A stretch of 64,000 nt of DNA from Antennarius striatus (Eukaryota > Chordata > Actinopteri > Lophiiformes > Antennariidae), in the NCBI RefSeq assembly GCF_040054535.1, contig NC_090783.1:3265001-3329000 (forward strand), in the 5' to 3' direction. This document shows, piece by piece, positions 25,390-34,403 of this stretch (position 1 is its first letter; each line of letters starts with the position of its first letter). The translations under genes and the position numbers were made by a program. The notes below the pieces were generated by a model. That model was not told where the DNA came from. It saw nothing but the letters and a program-made list of their open reading frames with translations, and did no database searches.

Positions 25390-26502
25390 TATTCAGTCCT
25401 CCAGGCCTGTGAAAACAGCCCCCCTGAGATGGAGATGGGTTTAGGTCAATCTGCTGAGATGTTGGCTTATATTTATTACCCACTAGTCGCTGTGAGGTCA
25501 TAAAGATGCCTTCCTGTCGTATGTTTACCGTTTATTTGTTTTCCTGCAGGGACGTTTCGAGGCGTGTGCAAAGACATCGACCACTTCGCTGAGGATGCCG
25601 ACTACGAGCAGGATGCTGCAGAGTATTTACTGCGTGGGTAACGAATGTGACCGTGATCTCAGGTGATAAAATACCCCCTGTTCCATTCTCACCCCACTTC
25701 TTCCCCTCCAGGAGCGGTTCGGGCCTCCAGCCTCTTCCCCATCCTCAGCGTGGGGCTGTTATTCCTCGGGGGCGTGTGCGTGGCCGCCAGCGAGTTCTAC
25801 AAGTCACGTTATAACGTCATCCTCAGCGCGGGGATCCTGTTTGTCTCCGCAGGTCAGAAAACACGCGGATCTCATGTCGACTTGCGGATAATCCGCATCC
25901 ATCTGACCTTCATCCGTCCGTCCCTCTGAACTCTTCCAGGTCTCAGCAACATCATCGGCATCATCGTGTACATATCAGCCAACTCGGGCGACCCCAGCCA
26001 GAGCGACAACAAGAAGAGCTACTCCTACGGATGGTCGTTTTATTTCGGAGCTCTGTCCTTCGTGCTGGCTGAGATGGTGGGGGTCCTGGCGGTGCACGTG
26101 TTCATAGAAAAGCACAGGCAGTTGCGTACTAAAGGGAGACCCTCCCTCATCAAGCCGCCCATCTCCCGCAACTCGTCCTACTACCGGAACCGCTACTACC
26201 AGAACCGCAGCCGCCGGTACAGCTCCAGGAGCAACCACAGCGGTGGGGAATCCGCCTCGCACTCCTTCCGAGCGTCCCTGGTGGGGGAGAGGGAGCCGTC
26301 CATCTCAGCAGAATCCAAGGTCCTGCATGGGTTGCCCAATCCGGTGTCGGTGGGGTCAGAGTTCATGCTCTACACCCTCACGTCGCCGATTAAAGATGGG
26401 AAGATCGACATCGCCGTGGGCGATTTGAGCACAGAGACTCACAACAACACGGAGGGTGTGGGAGGAAACTGTGCCGCCAACAGGAGGACCACACCCGTCT
26501 GA
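24184..26502 (+). CDS. cacng3: Voltage-dependent calcium channel gamma-3 subunit (TARP gamma-3)
   Basis: Four coding exons, 24184-24394, 25550-25633, 25712-25852 and 25940-26502, total 999 nt (332 aa plus stop). Internal exons of 84 and 141 nt fit the type I TARP pattern. The protein is a four-pass claudin-family membrane protein that traffics and gates AMPA receptors at synapses. TM1 is in [20 protein letters not shown]. The first extracellular loop has the GLWRTCC claudin signature and NDNET, a possible N-glycosylation site. Later membrane segments include [20 protein letters not shown] and [12 protein letters not shown]. The tail is Arg/Tyr/Ser-rich ([19 protein letters not shown]) and ends NRRTTPV, a class I PDZ ligand for PSD-95-type proteins. 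[11 protein letters not shown] favours gamma-3 over gamma-2, as do the neighbours. The tail is somewhat longer than in the human 315-aa protein. Confidence 0.95.
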
Positions 26503-26896
26503 CTGGGGGGGTCAACTTCACTTTTTTTAAGAATGATAAAGGACAGACCTGCAAAGAACAATCTGTTGATGAAATGTGGAAACATTGTGGAAAAAAATCT
26601 AGATCCCAAAAAATGTATTTTGTAAAAGTAAAAGTTAAAAAAAAATAGAAATATACAAATTACATCAATTTAAATGAAGCAATTTTAAAAAAAATTTTTT
26701 TTAACGGTTGCTAGAATTAGGAAATGTTTGGCAAAAAAAAAAAAAAAAAGATCGAATTACCGAAGAAGCTGCAGATTATTTTTCTCTCAAAATATTCCAC
26801 TTTTTGACTGTTTAATAATTCAGTCCTATTTTGATGCTCTTTGTGTTTCATTCTGCTATGCTGATACAGTGACTATATCTACAGTGTATTTGTTGG

Positions 26897-26957
<61 letters not shown>

Positions 26958-27061
26958 CGTGAGACAGAGGAAAAACGAGCTGTTATTCAACACAAGATAC
27001 AGACATAGAAATACGAGACACTAGTTTAAAATGGAACCCCCATTAAATGCATTGGAGCATC

Positions 27062-27158
<97 letters not shown>

Positions 27159-27260
27159 CGCTTAAGCATTTCAGCATAAGTGTAATGAAAGGTTCCACCC
27201 TTATGGTTACGGCACTGAGTCTCAGTTTACAGTAAATAAAGATGACAAATGAACACAAAC
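26503..27260 (+). other. Probable cacng3 3' UTR with two long (GT)n arrays
   Basis: Includes (TG)25 followed by (CG)n at 26898-26955 and a longer (GT)n at 27062-27157 broken by one A. AATAAA at 27235-27240 is followed by GT-rich DNA and is the most likely poly(A) signal. Confidence 0.5.
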
Positions 27261-27308
27261 GGGGCTGTGGAGAGATGTGTGTGTGGTTCAGATGTGATGT
27301 TGTGGCAT

Positions 27309-27652
27309 CTTTGCTGGAGGTGGAGATTTCTGAATGAAAGCCAACACAAGGAACTGTCTTTTATTATAAGATTTTATTTTACTTTGCTGCAGCAGAAAAT
27401 GAGGGAGAGCTACAAGTCAACATGTGCTTGGGTTGTGTGACTCACTGAATCATAATTTAGGGTGAGATCATTTTAATACTTGAGAAAGGTATGCTGAACA
27501 AGGAACAGAGAAACAATATTTTATCAGATACAGAAGGAAGTATGCATGGGCTCTGGCCTTGAAGACCAGTTCTGGGCAGTTTGGGTGAGATAAACACATA
27601 AAAGTAGACGATATTCTATTGTGGAGACAGTGGTTGAATTGTTTCCATCACA
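27309..27652 (-). repeat. 3' LTR of the retroelement
   Basis: Diverged copy of the 30.6 kb LTR, with several small substitutions and an extra segment around 27583-27620. The right end is fixed by the polypurine tract at 27653-27665. Confidence 0.8.
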
Positions 27653-28199
27653 TTTCCTTCCTTTTGATAATACGTTGATCAACACAATAGTAATAAAGGC
27701 AACAGGTGAAGCAAAATCAGAGAAATAAACAAACATAGTGCAGTGGTCTCAAAACGTCATAAACATAAATCAGTTAACATAGTGAGCAAAAGGCAGTTCT
27801 GTAACAGCTGTAAGAATGTCACCAGGTGAGCCATTTATGGAGATTTTACCAAAGGAACCAGACAACAAGAGAGGACTCAGAGAACAGTAAGATCCGCCCC
27901 AGGACCAGGACCGCCAACAAAAATCCCATCAACCAAGTGGAATCAACAAGCAGGTATAACGTCAATTTTTTTTGTGCAAAAAATAAACAGGATTGGCAAA
28001 GACAGACAGGAACAAGCTGACAATGGAGCGATGCGTTTGACAAATTGTGTTCTTCTGGCACAGCTTCTTCTGTTGAGAGTGTGTGTGTGTGTAAGTCTCA
28101 ACACGATCGTCTGTGAGACGATTGAAGCGTTCATCTATGACCTACAGCCAGCGGTTACCAGCATTCGCTGCTGAAGCACCTGACAGTGTTTGTTACCAG
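27653..28199. other. Internal retroelement remnant, no recognised gene
   Basis: Lies between the RT relic and the 3' LTR. Short minus-strand open stretches (such as 27846-28061) have a hydrophobic run but no recognisable envelope or integrase motif. Confidence 0.4.
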
Positions 28200-28585
28200 T
28201 GTTACTTCTCACCGTCAAACATGTAAGGACGCTGGTGCAGGTTGGACGTCAGCGGGAGGAGGAACTTGGAACGCTCCTGTCCAGACATGATGGTGTAAGG
28301 GTTTGGAACACAGGGTATAGGCGCAGGAATAGCTGCATTAACAGCCTGGAGATCTTGAACGAAGCGCTGTTCTGTGGGTTGACCTTTGACCAGAACCTTT
28401 TTCATTGAAAAAAATTGGTGTTTGGACAGGAGAGTTGTTTCAGGGGACTCACTCCAGCATCTAACAGTGAATTGAAAACAGGAGTGCTGCCCCCAGTGGC
28501 TTCCATCAGAAGAGAATGCTGACATTGCTGTAGTGTGTACAGATCCACGTCATATTTGTGTGAAGCCCCCAGAATTCTGTGCATG
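28200..28585 (-). pseudogene. Truncated reverse-transcriptase start (pol relic)
   Basis: Two overlapping minus-strand frames carry retroviral RT N-terminal features. One has LLDAGVSPLKQ and the other RFVQDLQAVNAA followed by CVPNPYTIM. They are separated by a frame change near 28.40 kb. No YXDD box, RNase H or integrase was recognised below 28.2 kb, so pol is mostly deleted. Confidence 0.7.
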
Positions 28586-28637
28586 AAAAAATTGTCTCTG
28601 TTCAGGAGTCCGAGTTACTGAATCTGCACAAAAACTG

Positions 28638-30206
28638 TCAGCATGGTTGATAATAACGAAAGAAACGGGGAACAGCTGGTAACAAATCTTCACCCATGGG
28701 TGTGTTCATCCACCAGTGATACACATACAGCGGAGGTGAGATATATTTCACATGAGGGGAGAATGTCTCTTGTGTGATAATGATGCCAGCTGGCGTTGGT
28801 TTTAGGGTAATGCCCAAGAGCAACATAAGATCTCTTCCTAACAGATTTACAGGGCATGTGTCTGACAACAAAAAGGAATGTTGAAAATGAATTGTCTTTA
28901 GTTCATATGTCCATGAACAGTTGACTGGAAGAGAATAGAATTCCTTCACAGTAGCACTGTTTGTGCATGTCGACCAGCAGGTTTGTGTGCTACGGGGTAA
29001 AACAATGCCCTGGCCTTGTCTGATGACTGAATTAGTGGCAGCAGAGCCAACCAAAAAAGTGAGAGGTACCCCAGAAACATTACACACAATGGTTGGTTCT
29101 TTCAGATAAGCTGATGATTGCAGCATTGAATATGGCTGAACAGTGGATTTCTCTGACTTTATGGTTTTGTCCTTCACCACTGCATCCAGGGCATCAGTGC
29201 AAAGCATATCTTCAGTGCAAAGCATTTTTTCATTGCGAGCATGTGTGTGTGTGTCCGTGAGTGTGTGCTTGATACTCATGTGCTCTGCTGTCTGTTCGTC
29301 GGGTGACACGGCTAGCCAGTCGGAAGTGAAACTGGGACGGGACCGGTCTCCACCCTCACCAGGACCCCTTTTGTCTTGGCAGTTTTGCACCCAATGTCCA
29401 TGTCTCCCACAATTAGAGCAGGCCTTGTCATCACGGTTGTCACGTCCTTCGCGTCCTCGCCCTCGATAGCGACCACATCCACGGAAGGGGAAGCGACCAC
29501 GAGACATAGACGTCGGTGCCATGCTGACGCCAACGCAGGCCTTCTCCTGTTTATCGGCTGGGTTGCGTTTCATTTCACTCTCCTCAGATTCTGCATTTTT
29601 GGCATGGCGAACAATTTCTGGCAAACGTTTGGTCGTCAAATCCCCAATTAGTGTATTTCTGACCACTGTAGATAGGGCAGGACGGAGTCCTTCCATGAAA
29701 ATCATTTTTGCAGTTGATTCAAATGGGGATTCGTTTCCTTCGAGACTGTCAGGTTTGACCTGACCTGAATAGGAAGAACAGTCAATCAGCACACGGTCCA
29801 GATAAGCAGACACAGTCTCGTTGGGGCGTTGGACACAGGCGAGTAGTTTCCCCAAATCCACCTTAACTGGAAAGACTGTGGGGAGCTTTTGGATGATACT
29901 CATTATCCACTTTTCCCAGCATCCATGGTCATTCCATGTTGGTTCTGCAGCTCTCAGGTCGGTGTAGCCCTCTTCCTCAACGAAGGCAGACAGTTTGTTA
30001 TAATCCTCAGAACCCAAGTGAAGGAGGAGAAGCGTCCGGAACTCACGACCAGTCGGTCGCCAATTCTTAACAAACGGCAAAATCACTCTTGTCAGTTCAA
30101 ATCCCCCACAGCCGATCGGTGGCCATTCTTTGATGGCTTCTCTCATGTCAGCATCCATTTGTCCTAGGTCTAAGACAGGACCGTCTGGCCCTAGAAACTC
30201 GACCAT
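28638..30206 (-). pseudogene. Retroviral gag-protease frame, catalytically defective protease
   Basis: A 522-codon open frame. The N-terminal part reads as a capsid-like domain (for example EWPPIGCGGFELTRVILPF, then VKNWRPTGREF). It is followed by an Arg/Gly-rich stretch and a CCHC zinc knuckle, CSNCGRHGHWVQNC, near 29.4 kb. A retropepsin-like region follows; the flap-side motif VNLLGRDLMLLLG is present. The active-site triad that should read D-T/S-G lies in FLVGSAATNSVI, so the catalytic Asp is missing. A (CA)-type repeat near 29241-29270 inserts THTHA. The frame is unusually long for an otherwise truncated element. It could be a dead copy whose frame survives by chance or a gag-derived gene under selection; the sequence alone cannot say. 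Confidence 0.75.
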
Positions 30207-30211
30207 ATTAG

Positions 30212-30751
30212 TTAGAGAGGGAGTTGTTCAGTGCAGAGAGTTCTCACTCTGGTCTTTGGTGGAGTTAAGAACTGGGAACCTGGAGATATCAGCTGTGGTT
30301 CTGGCGGACTCAGGAACGGGTTGGAGAATGGTGACGATGTAGTTGTCTGTAGTGTGGGAGAAGGAGAAGCAGGCGTGGCGGTAGTGGAGTTGTAAGGTGG
30401 GAGCTGGGCAGTGAGTGGAGGAACCCAGTCATTCACGTCACACCAACCTTGGATGGAGACCAGAAACAGGAGAGGAAACTGTGTCCGTAGCAGATTCTTT
30501 ATTCTGTTCAGCTTTATTTTTCTCTTCATTATTCTCACTATTGATCTTTTGCTTTTTCTCTCTACTTTCTGACAGTCAGTCTGGGATCCCACTTGCAACG
30601 CCAAGTTTGTCGCGGACATTTTCTGTACTGAAGGCAATCGCAATGAACTGTTTGAAGGTTTTATTTTACTTTGCTGCAGCAGAAAACCAACCTGTGGTTG
30701 GGTTGAGTGACTCACTGAATCATAATTCAGAGACTGATAATTTTTATACAT
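30212..30751 (-). pseudogene. Upstream gag leader/matrix-like frame, out of frame with gag
   Basis: An open stretch that begins within the 5' LTR and ends in a Pro/Ser/Thr-rich segment (PPYNSTTATPASPSPTLQ). It stops at 30212, just before the gag-protease frame opens in another frame. The two overlap by a few codons, as expected if an indel near 30215-30230 split one original gag. The portion inside the LTR is not expected to be coding. Confidence 0.5.
30586..30603 (-). other. Primer-binding-site-like sequence (tRNA-Leu-like)
   Basis: The minus strand reads TGGCGTTGCAAGTGGGAT directly inside the 5' LTR. Its 3' half (AAGTGGGAT) matches the complement of the T-arm side of vertebrate tRNA-Leu, and the TGG matches CCA. 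The middle differs, so the primer identity is tentative. Confidence 0.5.
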
Positions 30752-30894
30752 GAGAAAGGTATGCTGAACAGAGCACTCCCTACGGAAGAAACAATGCTTT
30801 ATTAGATACAGAAGGAAGCTTACGCATGGGCTTTGGCCTTGAAGACCGGTTCTGGGCAGTTTGTGGAAACAGTAGTTGAATTGTTTCTGTCACA
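30604..30894 (-). repeat. 5' LTR of the retroelement
   Basis: Pairs with 27309-27652. Boundaries come from the end of similarity, the adjacent primer-binding site, and TG...CA-like ends. The outer end (minus strand) reads TGTGACAG. Confidence 0.8.
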
Positions 30895-31009
30895 GGTCAC
30901 AGGTTACTTGTCCGTTTCAAAGAGTCCGTTTCAGGAGCTACCAGTTTTTCCAATACTTTTATTTTTGTTTGAATTACTAAATATAAAGACACCAATCCAA
31001 TCCAACTTC

Positions 31010-31190
31010 ATTTGTTAAGCACTTTACAACAACCACAGTCGACCAAAGTGCTGTACAGACGAACAAACAGAAGACATTACAGGTAAAAGACAAAATGGCT
31101 CACATATTCTAAGTAAAATAAATTAATGAAAAACATAAAACATGGGTAAAAGCAAAAGCCATACAATACAATACAATCAGTGTTAGTTGA
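31010..31190 (-). repeat. LINE 3'-tail-like dispersed repeat
   Basis: The segment around ccaatccaatccaacttcat and then accaaagtgctgtacagacg is a very common teleost repeat tail, read on the minus strand. A (ATACA)n-like run follows at about 31165-31180. Assigned by resemblance. Confidence 0.5.
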
Positions 31191-31630
31191 GGCCTTTAGC
31201 GCCTCAGACTGACTTGTGCTCGTCAGACTCCGGGGTGACCTATGTGACATATGTGAAATTTCTTCATGTTTTATGATCTCTTATGTAACATAACTGCTCC
31301 ACAGATATGAAAAGTGTTACAAATCTAAAACAACTTCTTCTGAGACATTTATTTAAAAAAAAGGTGAAAATAAAGGGACCAAACAGTGACATAGAAACAG
31401 TCTCTGTATGATCTGGCGAAGTGTCTGAATCGTGTTTTAAAGTGAGAAGAAAACAGTTCAAAGACGCACACTCCCATCTCCAATGTTGGCATAGAAAGGA
31501 TGTGGGATGACCTTGAGAATGTAATAAGTATTCTGTGTGTGAATCAAAGTGAGATATCTTTTCATTTTACAAGATGATAAACAGTTCTGCTTTTTCTTCT
31601 ATGTTTTCATGCTCATTCACACAACATGGG

Positions 31631-31634
31631 AAAA
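31631..31634 (-). terminator. RNA polymerase III terminator of tRNA-Leu
   Basis: TTTT on the minus strand, 7 nt after the tRNA 3' end. Confidence 0.8.
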
Positions 31635-31641
31635 TAATGCT

Positions 31642-31723
31642 TGGCAGCGGTGGGATTCGAACCCACGCCCCCGAAGAGACTGGAGCCTTAATCCAGCGCC
31701 TTAGACCGCTCGGCCACGCTACC
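31642..31723 (-). tRNA. tRNA-Leu (AAG)
   Basis: The minus strand gives an 82-nt tRNA starting GGTAGCGTGGCCGAGCGG and ending GCTGCCA. The anticodon stem is CTGGA/TCCAG with loop TTAAGGC, so the anticodon is AAG. There is a long variable arm, as in class II tRNAs, and the A box and GGTTCGAATCC B box are intact. No CCA is encoded. A TTTT terminator (AAAA at 31631-31634 on the + strand) lies 7 nt downstream. It appears essentially identical to vertebrate tRNA-Leu(AAG) genes as I know them. Confidence 0.97.
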
Positions 31724-32089
31724 ATATGCGCGCCCGTTGTCAACAATGATTTGGTACCTATACAGGGGTGTGCGTTAACATTTCTAGCTAGTACTCATAC
31801 AATTCTCTGCATCACAACCCTGGAACAACCGAACGTTATATGAAGCCGAAACAGCTCCGGACTTGTATCTGAACCGTCCCGTCCCTCCCTTCAACGTAAT
31901 TAACGTCGACATAGCGTATCATAGCAAAGCATAGCATGGAATGGATACACGATTCCGTTTGTTTGGTTCAAAAATAATATTTTATGATGTGACTGTGTAC
32001 ATCTGACATGCGTTAAGTTCTATCACCTGAATTTTTGGATAAAAGCAATAACGTTCAATTTTATTTATTATACAACAAGGACTACAGAT

Positions 32090-33038
32090 CGGGTTTAATT
32101 TCGTCACTTCCTGCTTACGCTTCGCAATAACGCACTTCCGGTTCCGCCGGGCACCATTTTGATGAAACAGCGAGGACAGAAGCAAGATGACCGAAATGGA
32201 TTTTATGGATTTAAACTGAAGATTGCGATGGATGGATAACTTTGGATTCTTCTTTATGTACAACGGTCATGCACTGAAGTCAAATATGAGCTTCCAGTTT
32301 GCGTAACTGTTGGATTTCGTTAGATTTTTCGACCATTTTCTTTGGCAACCATGCTAACCGCACCATGAACGCTAGCTTAGCTGTTAGCTTTTGTTAGACA
32401 AGTGCTATCGAGTGGCGCGGTTAACGTTGGCCAAATCGGTTTTTGTTGCATGTTTATATCGGTATTAACCTACTATTTGGTTCAACATTTAAACTGGATT
32501 TGCATTGCGGTTTCAGATAAATTCGTGAGAGGTTTAACATCGACAGAATAACGCTTGTGGACTCGTGGAAAGATTCGCATTATTTTTGGACCGTTGATTT
32601 GCTCCGCTTTGAAGAGGACGCTGGTAAAAAAAACATGGATTAAAGCCCTAAAAGGACTTGGATAACAGAGAAACCGGCTAACAAGCCGTGCTTATAATGC
32701 TTCCCCTCAAGGACAATTGACGACGGACTGAGCCTTATATACAACGTGTTATGTGGACTACCTTGGATTTGGTTGTAATCTATCGGACTATAAAGAACTT
32801 TTGGACTGTCCAGGTGCTTGTTTTTCTTTGGCAAAGACTGTCCTGTGCGAGCTGGAGTTTCCTTATTTCAGCCTTGTGATTGCCCAGTGTTTCAGCAAAT
32901 AGACGGTTTACCTATTAAAAATCTCCACATTTAGCCCCTTGTGCTCAGTGTTGACGCTGTTTCCTTTTGTTATTATACCAGGCCTGTGTTTTTTTGTGCT
33001 TGATTAAGTGCTTAGACCTGTAAAAAAAAAAAAAAAAA
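32090..33038 (+). promoter_or_regulatory. rbbp6 promoter and 5' UTR
   Basis: Contains cacttccggttccgcc at about 32133-32148, an ETS-type site, and accattttga just after it, resembling a YY1 element; both are typical of TATA-less housekeeping promoters. Transcription probably starts near 32.15-32.18 kb. If so, a 10-codon upstream ORF runs 32187-32219 (ATGACC...TGA) and the leader is about 850 nt unless spliced. The leader ends with 17 consecutive A directly before the start codon. Confidence 0.5.
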
Positions 33039-34403
33039 ATGTCGTGTGTTCACTATAAGTTTTCTTCCAAACTGGACTACAACACGGTCACATTCGATGG
33101 GCTGCATATCACCCTCAACGAGCTTAAAAAGCAGATTATGGGCCGAGAGCGCCTCAAGGCCACAGACTGCGACCTGCAGATCACCAATGCGCAGACTCGG
33201 GAAGGTATGTAATCAGATTATACGTCACCGAATGCTAGATAACCTTGTTACTCACCATTATTACTATTGTTATAATTGATTATCATGTGGTAAGTAGACA
33301 TTCTACTTATAAATCCAGACAACACAAGAAAAGAACTCATTGCACTTCCGTACTGAAGATGGCATCTCGTTTGACAAGTTGAATCAGAATTGCCTTAAAT
33401 CACAAATTAGTCTCAGAAATCTTATCTGCAAAGCCTTTTAGCTGGCTGACGACATCAGGAATTTCTTGAAGCTGTTTTGTGCACATGTCAGATCACCCTG
33501 TGATTCAGGAGTTTTAACGGGTCATGCAGAAATTGAAAAGGTGAAGGAAGATTTGTGGGAAAAAATTGCTCAGAGTAACAAAACAGCTTCAATTTATCAA
33601 TTTAAATGATAGGAAAATCTGTGATTTCAGTTAAGCTGCTATCTTTTTAACCGTTGAAATGCCGTGACACGGTACACAGCAGTACATTCCACGAATGCCA
33701 GTATGTAGTTTCTTACGTCACCATTTTACTTCTATGTATTTCACCTAAATGTTGTCAAAATATCAATATTGACAAATATGAAACCAGAATGTGAGGATCT
33801 GTGATTTCCTTGATGAGGTAAAGTTTGTTGAAACTGAAAATGACATTTTGGCGCTGAAGACGACGTGCCCCAGGCTGCAAAACAAAATCTTCAGGTTCAA
33901 GGGAACTTGTTTGTTTGGCACGGGCCAAAGTAGTGAGTCGTGTTGTAACAACTGGCTGGAAGGGTTTTGCATTTCGTGTGCTCTCATTTTGCCCCTGCTC
34001 AAACTAAGAGGGTTTATATTCTGGTCAAATTTAAAACATGTTTTATGTTTAATTTTATTCTCTGGCTTTTTTTGTCCAGAATACACAGATGATGAAGCCC
34101 ACATCCCAAAGCACTCATCTGTGATCGTCCGCCGCACTCCGATCGGAGGAGTAAAACCATCCGGCAGGACATTTATTGTGTAAGTTTGCTTAAAACATAA
34201 ATGTCATTCTTGAATTGCAATCATTGCACTTGCTTATGCAGGTTCATGTTATTGTATCATAGATGAGAAGTGTCACAGTTTATCTAATCTATTGGTGTCA
34301 TGCTTCATGAATACTTTTGATGTGGTTTGTGTTAACGGTTTTCGGTTTCTTTTGTTTCTACAGAGATCGTTCTGACACTGCTGTGGTCGGATCTTCTAGA
34401 CCC
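33039..34403 (+). CDS. rbbp6: rbbp6 DWNN domain exons
   Basis: Exons 33039-33204, 34080-34179 and 34364-34403 encode the DWNN (Domain With No Name) ubiquitin-like fold. Visible are VHYKFSSKLDYNTVTFDG, KKQIMGRERLKATDCDLQIT and SSVIVRRTPIGGVK. The conserved GG-like end (IGGVKPSG) is present. The third exon (40 nt) ends at GTATGT; reading through that donor adds VCNINPN and about 45 more residues before a stop at about 34568, which resembles the human DWNN-only isoform arrangement. Confidence 0.95.

Larger units (their letters stand above)
27309..30894 (-). mobile_element. Degenerate LTR retroelement / endogenous retrovirus
   Basis: Two diverged direct repeats (27309-27652 and 30604-30894) share ttttactttgctgcagcaga, gactcactgaatcataatt, gagaaaggtatgctgaaca and ttgaattgtttc. 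Read on the minus strand, the 5' LTR is at 30.6-30.9 kb. A primer-binding-site-like sequence sits just inside it at 30603-30586, and a 13-nt polypurine tract (27665-27653) abuts the 3' LTR, which begins TGTGATGG. Between them are a gag-protease frame and a broken start of reverse transcriptase; the rest of pol and any env are missing. The left LTR carries about 38 nt absent from the right. No target-site duplication was evident. Confidence 0.88.

Noticed and set aside
25298..25501. Minus-strand frame with poly-Leu and Tyr/Ile run
   Set aside because: Produced by (TAA)n/(ATA)n-rich DNA in the first cacng3 intron.
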